Source of the DNA: Bacillota bacterium
GTDB taxonomy: Bacteria > Bacillota > Clostridia > Acetivibrionales > DSM-1351
Assembly: GCA_023443515.1 (NCBI GenBank)
Contig: JAEZUC010000094.1
Coordinates: forward strand, 10,550 to 74,549
Direction of reading: 5' to 3'
Length of the DNA: 64,000 nt
Of this stretch, positions 1 to 9,500 are shown one piece after another. Within the stretch, counting starts at the first letter, position 1; every line of letters starts with the position of its first letter. The translations under genes and the position numbers were made by a program. The notes below the pieces were generated by a model, which worked only from the letters and a program-made list of their open reading frames with translations, did no database searches and was not told the origin of the DNA.

Positions 1-203
1 TCTATAAGTATTTGACCTGATTCAAATTCTTCAACACCCGTCAATACTTTAATCAAAGTACTTTTCCCCGCACCATTTTCGCCCATAAGAGCATGAATTT
101 CGCCCGTCCGAAGTGTAAAATCCACATTAGACAGTGCTGTTACTCCGGGAAAAGTCTTGCATATGTTTCTCATTTTAAGAACTTCATGACTTTCGTTCCC
201 CAC
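1..203 (-). CDS. Sugar ABC transporter ATP-binding protein, N-terminal part (runs off left edge)
   Basis: The minus strand reads about 67 codons of the first nucleotide-binding domain of a sugar-importing ABC ATPase (RbsA/MglA/YtfR type). A Walker A motif GENGAGKST is visible, preceded by the usual FPGVTAL segment that opens this family. I place the start at a GTG (203-201) because GGAG lies seven bases before it; the ATG at 173-171 is an alternative with ten fewer residues. It lies downstream of the sugar-binding lipoprotein on the same strand, with an attenuator-like hairpin between them. Members of this family are about 500 residues with two ATPase domains, so most of the gene is outside the window. 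Substrate is inferred only from the neighbour. Confidence 0.88.
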   Translation of the reverse strand, partial: MGNESHEVLKMRNICKTFPGVTALSNVDFTLRTGEIHALMGENGAGKSTLIKVLTGVEEFESGQILI

Positions 204-255
204 GCGCCTTCTCCATCCTTTCCCAATGAATTGCTGCAGTTAATCTTTTAAAAAA

Positions 256-288
256 ACAGGTGTGAATAAATTGACGCTTCACACCTGT
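256..288 (-). terminator. Hairpin with T-tract between binding protein and ATPase genes (attenuator-like)
   Basis: An 11-bp perfect stem (ACAGGTGTGAA at 256-266 paired with TTCACACCTGT at 278-288) is flanked by A/T runs on both sides, so on the minus strand it ends in a run of seven T. It sits between the binding-protein gene and the ATPase gene of one transporter. Such hairpins commonly let the binding protein be expressed more strongly than the membrane and ATPase subunits; that role is inferred here. Confidence 0.75.
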
Positions 289-319
289 TTTTTAATTCAA
301 TTACAAACTAGGATTTAAA

Positions 320-1342
320 TTAGTATTTACGATTTGGAAGCTCTTTTTCAGCTGTTTCAGCAGGGTACACTTTTTCATCAACATACTGGATTTTTTCAAC
401 TTTTTCATCATTCATCAATTTTTTAGCAAGTTCAGCTACTCTTGGTCCGTGTAGCGGGTTACATTCTACAGATACGTTCATATCTCCGGCTATCATGGAC
501 TTGAAAGCTGCTTTTACTGCATCAAAGGATACAATTGTTACATCTTTACCCGGAACCTTACCTGCTGCTTTTAAAGCATCGATTGCTCCAAAGGCCATGT
601 TATCGTTCTGTGCTACAACTACATCAATGTCATTGTACTGTTTAAGGAAAGATTCCATAACTTCCTGACCTTTTGCCTGAGTGAATTCTCCGGTCTGTTC
701 TGCCAGTATCTTAAAGTTGCTGTAATTTTTTATTGTATCACCAAAACCTTTTGTACGGCCTATTTCAGCAGAAGACCCGATTGTTCCCTGAAGAACTACA
801 ACATTTTGTGTATCGGTTTTGCCTTTTTCTTTTATGTAGTTAGCTAACCATTCAGCTGCATTAACACCTTCCTTCTGGAAGTCTGAACCAACCCAGCAGC
901 TAAATAATGAATCATCTGAAACCTTGATCATTCTATCACAAATAATTACAGGAATTCCTGCATTCTTTGCTTCGCCTAATACAGTTTCCCAACCTGTTTC
1001 TGTAACAGGTGCTATTGCTATAACATCAACATCCTGTGATATAAAATCTCTTACTGCTTTAATCTGATTTTCCTGCTTTTGCTGTGCATCTGCAAAAATT
1101 AACCTAAAGCCATTTTCTTCTGATAATGCAGATTTCATTGATGCTGTGTTAGCTACGCGCCAGTCGCTTTCAGCACCAACTTGTGAAAAACCTATAGTAA
1201 TCAACTTATTGCTGTCTGAGTCATTAGCTGCTGTAGACGATTGGGTAGCCTGAGATGATGGTGAATCTGAACCAGTTGCTCCGCAACCTGCTGCCATTAC
1301 CAATGAAAAACACATTAGCAATGCAATTAACCTTTTTTTCAT
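320..1342 (-). CDS. ytfQ: Sugar ABC transporter substrate-binding lipoprotein, YtfQ-like
   Basis: This encodes a periplasmic-binding-protein-like lipoprotein of about 340 residues that captures a sugar outside the cell for the adjacent ABC importer. The N-terminus has a lysine-rich start, a hydrophobic stretch and a lipobox (AAGC) at about residue 20, followed by a Ser/Thr/Asp-rich linker. The mature part begins IGFSQVGAES and contains DAQQKQENQIKAV and APVTETGWE, segments that I recognise from the galactofuranose-binding protein YtfQ. An upstream TTG would give one extra Met; I prefer the ATG at 1342 because GGAGG lies eight bases before it. With the arabinofuranosidase nearby, a pentofuranose or arabinose-type ligand is plausible, but the exact sugar cannot be read from sequence. 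Confidence 0.9.
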   Translation of the reverse strand: MKKRLIALLMCFSLVMAAGCGATGSDSPSSQATQSSTAANDSDSNKLITIGFSQVGAESDWRVANTASMKSALSEENGFRLIFADAQQKQENQIKAVRDFISQDVDVIAIAPVTETGWETVLGEAKNAGIPVIICDRMIKVSDDSLFSCWVGSDFQKEGVNAAEWLANYIKEKGKTDTQNVVVLQGTIGSSAEIGRTKGFGDTIKNYSNFKILAEQTGEFTQAKGQEVMESFLKQYNDIDVVVAQNDNMAFGAIDALKAAGKVPGKDVTIVSFDAVKAAFKSMIAGDMNVSVECNPLHGPRVAELAKKLMNDEKVEKIQYVDEKVYPAETAEKELPNRKY

Positions 1343-1370
1343 CAAATATTCCTCCTATAATAAACTTTAC

Positions 1371-1391
1371 TGCCGGCATTTCCTGCCGGCA
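1371..1391. repeat. Inverted repeat TGCCGGCA in the leader of the binding-protein gene
   Basis: The self-complementary octamer TGCCGGCA occurs twice (1371-1378 and 1384-1391) with a five-base spacer in an otherwise AT-rich leader, just upstream of the binding-protein ribosome site. It can form a GC-rich hairpin in the minus-strand transcript or be a repressor half-site pair. No regulator can be assigned. The rest of the 195-base gap (1346-1540) shows no convincing gene. Confidence 0.45.
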
Positions 1392-1540
1392 AGATTATTG
1401 TAGCAAAGCTGTTTATTTATCGAAACAGAATATATTAAGAGTTTTTTATAATAATTTATTAAGTAAAGTTTGATTTAAAATAAGACTATTGAAAAGTTCA
1501 TTTTTTTATTAATTATGTTGAATAATTTGCTAAAACTTAA

Positions 1541-2443
1541 TTATTTATAATATAACTTAAATAATATATCACGGCTGTAGTTGCCAAAACCTTTTCCGAA
1601 TATTGTTACACCTCCGACATTCTGTGAGTCAGGCAATACTGCTATTCTGAAAGTCCAATATTTCTGACGTATGTCCAAACATGAAAGAGATATATCCGAA
1701 ACCTTTATTCCATCTATATATGATCCATCCTGTGTTATACGTATGGATTTATATAAACCGTATTGACCAACCTGCAGACTCCACCACTCAGGAGTATATC
1801 TTCCCCTGCTGTTTCCATAATCACCGGGGCTGGTCCATTGACCAACCTTCTTTTCATTTAGAAAGAAAGTTATATCCGAGGGCCAGTTGCTATTTATTCC
1901 CGGAGCTTCGGAACCAAGCTCCATTGATATCTCTAATTCTTCTGGCTGTTGTACTGATAGTAAAAAATTGGGAATTCTGTATTCCACAAAACCTTCCGTA
2001 AACCAAAGTATTCCTGCATTAACTCTGTCAGGTTCCAAAAAATATCTCGGATCATCAAACTCACCTATAACCTTTTCGGGTGTCGCTATTCCACAAGTAG
2101 GAGTTACGGTAAAATTGGAGTAATGGCCTATGGGCATTGAAAATTTGTGGTAATCTCTTGTTTTCGCCTGTCTGCTTGGAAATTGGATTTCCAAGGAATC
2201 TACGTCAAGAAAACAGAGTTTTTGTACTGCCCCGTTTATACTTTTTCTTTCAGAATGAACAATTCCGGCTTTTTCAAGCTTTTTTACATGCATAGTTACT
2301 ATTGCACTGCTCAAACCAAGTTCTTGGGCAAGCTGTTTTATATTTAAAGCATCCATTGCAAGTAAGTTAATTATTTTTATACGAACGCTGCTACTTAATG
2401 CTTCATACACAGGAAGCCACTTTTCAGATATGTCTGTCTTCAT
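1541..2443 (-). CDS. ArsR-type winged-helix regulator with a C-terminal sensor-like domain
   Basis: The protein has 300 residues. Residues about 10-90 form an ArsR-like winged helix-turn-helix (SSSVRIKIINLLA, then LAQELGLSSAIVTMHVKKLEKAG and a wing), without the metal-binding cysteine motif of arsenic regulators. The C-terminal two thirds are rich in aromatic residues and beta-strand-like segments, unlike a minimal ArsR protein of about 100 residues; it may be a ligand-binding beta-sandwich, but I do not recognise it firmly. The ATG start has AGGAG about ten bases upstream. It is transcribed divergently from the arabinofuranosidase gene across a 192-base gap, which suggests that it controls that gene in response to a pentose or oligosaccharide. 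This control is inference. Confidence 0.8.
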   Translation of the reverse strand: MKTDISEKWLPVYEALSSSVRIKIINLLAMDALNIKQLAQELGLSSAIVTMHVKKLEKAGIVHSERKSINGAVQKLCFLDVDSLEIQFPSRQAKTRDYHKFSMPIGHYSNFTVTPTCGIATPEKVIGEFDDPRYFLEPDRVNAGILWFTEGFVEYRIPNFLLSVQQPEELEISMELGSEAPGINSNWPSDITFFLNEKKVGQWTSPGDYGNSRGRYTPEWWSLQVGQYGLYKSIRITQDGSYIDGIKVSDISLSCLDIRQKYWTFRIAVLPDSQNVGGVTIFGKGFGNYSRDILFKLYYK

Positions 2444-2524
2444 TTATATTTTGCTCCTAAATTGAAATTAATACAAGTATAAATTACCCGCTATATTTTG
2501 TAAATATTAAGCCTTTTATTTGTA

Positions 2525-2553
2525 TTGACATATGTGAAAATGGAAGATAGTAT
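2525..2553 (+). promoter_or_regulatory. Predicted sigma-A promoter of the arabinofuranosidase gene
   Basis: A perfect -35 box TTGACA (2525-2530) is followed after 17 bases by TAGTAT (2548-2553), a four-of-six match to TATAAT. It lies about 80 bases upstream of the GH51 start codon. The ribosome site TTGGAGG ends six bases before the ATG. Confidence 0.65.
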
Positions 2554-2574
2554 ATAGTTATTAAGGTAACTATT

Positions 2575-4144
<1,570 letters not shown>

Positions 4145-4160
4145 GAGCTTATTAAATGTA

Positions 4161-4198
4161 GAAGGAACCATCCGGATTTTTTCCCGGATGGTTCCTTC
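4161..4198. terminator. Terminator between convergent genes
   Basis: A perfect 15-bp stem (4161-4175 paired with 4184-4198, starting GAAGGAACC) with an eight-base T-rich loop lies 17 bases after the arabinofuranosidase stop codon and 17 bases beyond the 3' end of the minus-strand cluster. It probably ends transcription from both sides. The trailing T-tract is short on each strand. Confidence 0.85.
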
Positions 4199-4214
4199 TT
4201 ATTATACCTATAAC

Positions 4215-5042
4215 TTAGAAATGGACAGGCACCTTTATATCAGAGGAGCATTTATAATCCTCTTTCAGTATTGCAATACATTCATCAAGTCCTTTTCCTT
4301 CATGTGTTATCTTACTTACAAGTTTTATAAGCAAGCCCGGATTCTTATACTCAAAAATATTCCTTCCTATGGCCACTCCTGCTGCTCCTGCCAAAATTGA
4401 GTTATTTACCATGTTAAGCAGTTTTTCAGGATTATTCATATTTTCACCACCTGCTATAAGCACAGGGATTTGAACATTCTTCACCAACTCACTTATTTCT
4501 TCAATGGTTTCAGGGCACTCAACCTTTACAATGTCAGCCCCAAGCTCTTCTGCAAGGCGGGCAGTATGGGCGATATCTCCCGATTTTCTTTGGTTTCTCT
4601 TAGCATATACCATGGCAAGCAGAGGCATCCCCCATCTCACGCAAGCCTCGGATACTTTGCCGAAATCCCTGAGCATGGAGCACTCATCTGAATCCCCCAG
4701 ATTAACGTGAATTGAAACCGCATCAGCACCCAGTTGCACTGCTTCCTCAACAGAGCCTACCAGCACCTTGCAATGGGAACCACCATTGAATTTTGTGGAA
4801 GCGGATAGATGTAATATGTAATTTCCCTCTAAAAAAATTTCATCCTGACAAAGTCTTGTTAATATACCCTTATGAAGAACAATCCCATCTGCACCACCAC
4901 TTATAATCTGCCCTATGAGTTTTCTGTAATCGCCTAGACCTGTAATGGGCCCCAATGTCACTCCATGATCAATCGGAACAATACACGTCTTTTTGCATGA
5001 AGGTTTAATCAGCCGTGCTAATCTTAAGGCTTTACCATCCAT
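4215..5042 (-). CDS. DhnA/GriI-type class I aldolase (predicted aminohydroxybenzoate precursor synthase)
   Basis: A 275-residue protein of the DhnA / ADTH-synthase aldolase family, related to archaeal 2-amino-3,7-dideoxy-heptulosonate synthase and to GriI of grixazone biosynthesis. Visible landmarks are the opening PIDHGVTLGP, GADGIVLHKG, a strand with VKVECPE containing the expected Schiff-base lysine, the phosphate-binding VLIAGGE and GVAIGRNIF. GriI joins aspartate semialdehyde and dihydroxyacetone phosphate to a C7 product, which GriH converts to 3-amino-4-hydroxybenzoate. Here the two genes are adjacent in the same order of action at the 3' end of the megasynthase operon, so a precursor-supply role is likely. 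A stand-alone role in archaeal-type dehydroquinate formation is less likely in a bacterium of this kind. A GGGAG motif precedes the ATG at a somewhat long distance. Confidence 0.85.
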   Translation of the reverse strand: MDGKALRLARLIKPSCKKTCIVPIDHGVTLGPITGLGDYRKLIGQIISGGADGIVLHKGILTRLCQDEIFLEGNYILHLSASTKFNGGSHCKVLVGSVEEAVQLGADAVSIHVNLGDSDECSMLRDFGKVSEACVRWGMPLLAMVYAKRNQRKSGDIAHTARLAEELGADIVKVECPETIEEISELVKNVQIPVLIAGGENMNNPEKLLNMVNNSILAGAAGVAIGRNIFEYKNPGLLIKLVSKITHEGKGLDECIAILKEDYKCSSDIKVPVHF

Positions 5043-5093
5043 AAAGAAATCGATCTCCCTTTTATAAATTATTATAAGTTATTTGCAAATAAC

Positions 5094-6194
5094 TTACTTT
5101 TCCTGAATTGACTCATCAATTTTCAAACCTACATGCCTGCCACCCTGGCACACATACGTAAGGAGTTCTTCACCTTCCTTTATTGTTGAAGCGTTCCTGA
5201 CCTCTCCATCGGCTCCGAAAATCCTTATATGCCAATCATCCTGTACCATTGTATTGATACGCTTTCCCTCAACCTCAACTTCAATCTTCAATAATGGCCT
5301 TTTTTCTACTTTCACCCTTCCGACCACTACCTCTCTTGTATTGCCTGAAGTATCCACACACAACAGTTTACTTCCGCCCTTTAATTCCGTAATGTACGAG
5401 GTTTCACCCCCGGGTGCCCATACATAGGAATGTACGGCACCTGCATTCACTCTGAAGGGGCGAAGCTCCATATATGGCAGGAAGTGAGTCTCAGAACTGA
5501 CCAAAAGCCCTCCTTCTGAAGTTGAACCAATGAGCATTCCTTCATTTTCTTTCAGTAGTCCGGTGGTGTCTATACATGCCCTGTAGCCCATTCCAATATG
5601 CAACACCTCGGTAACCCTTCCTTTTACCAACTGAATTTTAGATGTTCCCATTTTTTCTATAAAAGAGTTTACTTTGTTTATTTCAGTGTGATCCTCATTA
5701 CTGAATACAACCCCATCACTGCCCACTTCCATTACTCCGAAAGCCAACTCCATATCCTGGCAGGTATTGACTATTTTTAATACCTTGGTCTTTTGGGACT
5801 GTAGCTTAGCCACCAGCAATTCCAAGGGTATATTTGTTGTGTCGGAAAACTCTGCTACAACGTAGTCAAAATTTGAACCGACCTGCCATGCTTCGTCCAT
5901 ACTGTTTCTATCAAATATCCTATGCAAAAGGGCGGTTTTGAACCCTCTTTCAACTGATTTCTGCAGTAACTGTCGATTAGCTGACAAAACTATATGCTCC
6001 TTGTTTAAATCCTCCATATCCTCTTCGCTGTTTATTTCAATAATCAGATTCATTTTATGTGGCGGTGTTATGGTATCCAGCATACCCCTATTAATTAGTA
6101 AATTTTCAAAGTTCAGGATATAAATCATATTTAAAATAGCTTCTTCGTTTTTTAAATTCCTACCATCAAACCAAATCATATCTTTTTTCATCAT
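5094..6194 (-). CDS. 3-dehydroquinate synthase II family protein, GriH-like
   Basis: This 366-residue protein matches 3-dehydroquinate synthase II (archaeal AroB' type): the C-terminal half contains ELRPFRVNAGAVHSYV, PGGETSYITELKGG and VGRVKVEKRPLLKIEVE, all hallmarks of that family. In the archaeal pathway the enzyme oxidatively deaminates and cyclises the C7 aldol product to dehydroquinate. The homologue GriH instead yields 3-amino-4-hydroxybenzoate from the GriI product. Pairing with the GriI-like aldolase 51 bases downstream and co-orientation with a PKS/NRPS cluster favour the GriH reaction. The first of two tandem ATG codons is supported by AGGGG five bases upstream. Sequence alone cannot separate the archaeal and GriH activities. 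Confidence 0.87.
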   Translation of the reverse strand: MMKKDMIWFDGRNLKNEEAILNMIYILNFENLLINRGMLDTITPPHKMNLIIEINSEEDMEDLNKEHIVLSANRQLLQKSVERGFKTALLHRIFDRNSMDEAWQVGSNFDYVVAEFSDTTNIPLELLVAKLQSQKTKVLKIVNTCQDMELAFGVMEVGSDGVVFSNEDHTEINKVNSFIEKMGTSKIQLVKGRVTEVLHIGMGYRACIDTTGLLKENEGMLIGSTSEGGLLVSSETHFLPYMELRPFRVNAGAVHSYVWAPGGETSYITELKGGSKLLCVDTSGNTREVVVGRVKVEKRPLLKIEVEVEGKRINTMVQDDWHIRIFGADGEVRNASTIKEGEELLTYVCQGGRHVGLKIDESIQEK

Positions 6195-6240
6195 TTTATC
6201 CCCTTGTCAATGTTGTTTTTTAAGCACCTGTTTTCAAATA

Positions 6241-6480
6241 TCATATTTTGCTTTCAATATAGTCCACGATATCTCTTATAGTAGAAAACTTGGCAAAGTC
6301 AAGGTGCTCATTATCAAATTCAAACCCAAATTCTTTTTCAAGCATCACCACTAATTTTACAAATTCTACCGAATTCAAACCAAATGCAGCTAATGTCTCA
6401 TCCAGCCTGATATTATCGGCAATATCCTTGTAATTCTCCTTAATAACCTTCTTTAATCTAGTTTCCACCATTTCTGACAT
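6241..6480 (-). CDS. Free-standing acyl carrier protein
   Basis: A small acyl carrier protein of about 79 residues. The phosphopantetheine serine lies in GLNSVEFVKLVVMLE, followed by the acidic helix II and FEFDNEHLDF typical of ACPs. The open frame extends upstream to a TTG at 6546, but the extra 22 residues are basic and unlike an ACP; GAGGG just before the ATG at 6480 (with ATGs at 6489 and 6471 as alternatives) supports a shorter start. It lies between the last PKS gene and the aminohydroxybenzoate genes. It may carry malonyl or an aryl unit to the terminal BtrH-like domain, as BtrI does for BtrH in butirosin synthesis; this partner role is inference. Confidence 0.88.
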   Translation of the reverse strand: MSEMVETRLKKVIKENYKDIADNIRLDETLAAFGLNSVEFVKLVVMLEKEFGFEFDNEHLDFAKFSTIRDIVDYIESKI

Positions 6481-6546
6481 AACCCTCATATTCCTTTCTG
6501 AGATATAGATTTTTATATTTTTCGGGTTCCCCACCCTGTTTACCAA

Positions 6547-9500
6547 CTATACTATGGAAATGTTCTTTAATGCTTCAAAAAACTCCTCACTGGTTTTACT
6601 TATACTATCAATATTTTTAACTACCGTTCTATCAAGTTTTATACTCCTACCCCTTATCAAACCGGCAGCACAGATATTAATCAAAGCATTTGATGTCTCC
6701 AATATATCTTTGGACATACCTAAAAGCTCTATATGCCCTTTTTCAAAGAAGTCTTTGAGTGTGCTGATTAACAACTCCTTGCTTCCAAGAAAAGAGTACA
6801 ACTTATTCAGTCCCTCGGCATCAAGTTGTTTGTCATCACTTTCTATAATACTTTTAATAAAAACTAAATCTTCGCTTTGCAGTTTATTTTGCGAAATATA
6901 TTCAAATAATCCGGCTAACTTATTTGCAATACCACTAATAGACACATCCTGGTGCTTTTCCATTACAAGTATTTCCATGTCATTTGTGTTAGAGTAAATT
7001 TGCTCCAAAGTATCAAAAGTGGTATAAAACTGCCCATAATCTATAATCTTTGCTCCATTTTGCATCAGGTGGTTGTAATCTATAACGGAATATAGCCTTT
7101 TACTACTATCATATCCGTTAATCACAGCAAGATGGTTGGTGTGTTTACTTAGATAGAAGGAAGAGTAGAATGTAAAGTATTCGTCAAAACAAACCAAAAC
7201 CGGCTTTCCTTTATCTATATCACTGCATATTGTTGTATGTAAACTGTCTAAAGTATTAACCTTCTTCACACAAGCTTTTAATCCAAAGCTTTCAAGAAGC
7301 TGGTTTTCTACAAGATTGCCGTTATAAAAGGTTTGTTTGCTATAGATGTCTCCTAAATATCCCTCTAGGTTAAAACATCTCTTTATACCAAGAAATAATT
7401 TAAACAGTCTTAACAGTTCCTTGTTCTGCTGCCCCAGCAGTACTCCAAAGCCTCTGTCCAGGCAATTCATTTGCCTCCACATCAATCCGCTGATCTGATT
7501 GATTATGGAATTCTCAATCTCAATTTTATTTATTTCCGGCAAATTACCCGTTGCTTTATCCCCTTCATTCACAAAGATTTTTTCCTTAGCTGATTCAGGG
7601 TACTTTTCACTGATAAATACAGCCAGATCGGCAATACTGAAATGTTCAAATAAACTATTTATATCAATTTCTACATTTAATTGTTCTTTAAGTTTACTTG
7701 CCATATTTATGGATAACAACGAGTTCCCGCCCAAATCGTAGAAATCATCATGAATACTGAGCTCGCCTATTTCCAGAATGGCCCCCCATATGTTCCCTAT
7801 CAGCTTTTCAAGTTTGGTATAGTTTCCTTCCACTCCCCCTTTGAGTTTAACAGCGGGTAACAGACTCTCTTTTGCAGAAATGGAGCTATTACTACTTACT
7901 GTACTTTCCAATTCAGCTGCTATATCATTTTCAAGCTTGAAAAGCTGTATATCTTCTGATATACCAGACAGCATCTCGAAATCAAGTTCCCCTGCAATTA
8001 CATGGGTTGATCCTGATTCTAAAATAAGCTCAAAATCACTTAAGGCCTGCTCTACTGAGATGGGTTTAAATAAGGATTTGTTTTTATCCGCCTTGTATTC
8101 CGCAGCCATCCCGGTATCCTTCCATGCGGGCCAGCTAATGGATACAGTCCTTTTTTCCTGAAAACTTCTCCACTGTGCAAAAGAGTCCATAAATGCATTT
8201 GCTGCTGCATAATCCCCCTGACCGGGTACGTTCAATATGGACATTACGGAGGAAAATGTAACGAAAAAGTCAATTTCATCCTCCCTTGTCACATTATCCA
8301 GCATAAGAGTACCCTCTATTTTAGGGGACAACACTTTGCTGAAATCGGCTTGTGACTTACCCGAAATAAGCCCTTCTCCGGCTATTCCCGCACAATGGAT
8401 TATTCCGTTGATATTTTTGAATTTTTCCCTTATTTTGTTAATAATGTCCACCAATTGATCTTTTACAGATATATCCCCTTGATAGCAGAAAACAGCCGTT
8501 CCATCAGCTTCAATGCTATTTACTGCATTAATCCTTTGGCATAATTTTGTATCAGCACTCGCTTTAAGAATTTCTGCCCATTCATGACGTTCAGGCATGG
8601 AGCAGCGATTTACCAGCGCTATATTTCCTGCCCCTTTTCGGGATAAATGTTTTGCAATTTCAAGGCCTATCCCACCAAGGCCTCCGGTGATTATGTAAAC
8701 ACCCTGACTCTTAATATCAATCCTTTTTCTGCTGCCATTGCCTAATTCCAATCTTGCAAATTCCTGGATATATCTTTTCCCGTCTCTAATTGCAGTCAAA
8801 TACGATGTATTGTACCCATACATCTCACTGACAAGGTTGTTGACATCGGTGTCTGTGTCAAGGTCAACACCTCTGCACCTTATATTCTCGTATTCCGCAG
8901 ATATTACCCTGCCCAGAGCAAATAATGCAGCATTGCCGGGATTGGCTTTTTTCTCCTGCTTGTCAACGCTGAAAGTATTACGGCTGACCAATACCATCTC
9001 TGCTGAATGCCCGGGGTTCAGCTTCGTAAAGCTTTTTACTGTATGAAACAAACTGTATAAGCCTCTTATACGGCTTAATTCAAGTTCTTCAGGACTACCT
9101 ACGTATTGTTTCCTGCTATTGCACAGATGGATTATTTTTGAAATCTTCTTGTCACCCATGTCTTCAAAAAGCTTATAATAATCTCTTTCTCCTCCTGATA
9201 TGGTATAACTCAATTCATTCTTTTTTTCATAGGATTCTCCGGGACTTACTTGAATAACCTCGATTCCCTTGTTCGTCATATTGGAGGCCAGACCTTCGCC
9301 AATACCTTCAGTATCCATGAATATGGCTACTGTTTCATTTGGTAGCTTTATGTTTATACTGCTTATATATTCCTCGGCGCATGGTACCCATTTAATTTCG
9401 TAAAGATGGTTTTTGCTTTTTTCCGGCGTGACTACCCTTGTTTTGTCTCCTTTGTTGCTGTCTATCCAATACCTGTTTCTCTCAAAAGGATAAGGAGGCA

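Noticed and set aside
1393..1440. A promoter for the sugar-binding protein gene around a TACAAT sequence on the minus strand
   Set aside because: A TACAAT exists but the only -35 candidate at 17 bases (TTTCGA) matches the consensus poorly, so I do not list it.
4215..5042. The aldolase as a glycolytic fructose-bisphosphate aldolase
   Set aside because: The DhnA family includes such enzymes, but pairing with a dehydroquinate synthase II homologue at the end of a biosynthetic operon fits the GriI-type reaction better.
6481..6546. N-terminal extension of the free ACP to a TTG at 6546
   Set aside because: The additional 22 residues are basic and not ACP-like, and a ribosome site fits the ATG at 6480 better.
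6554..6997. Plus-strand open frames across the cluster (such as 147 codons here, 46640-47170 with 176, 24829-25218 with 129)
   Set aside because: They lie wholly opposite long, motif-rich KS/KR/A/C domains, are rich in Ser, Leu, Ile and Phe as expected for antisense of these codons, and lack ribosome sites. I treat them as shadows.
6547..7500. A thioesterase or reductase at the end of P8
   Set aside because: No GxSxG near a plausible His/Asp and no Rossmann GxxGxxG exist after the last ACP; the Cys/His/Asp pattern fits a BtrH-like domain better.
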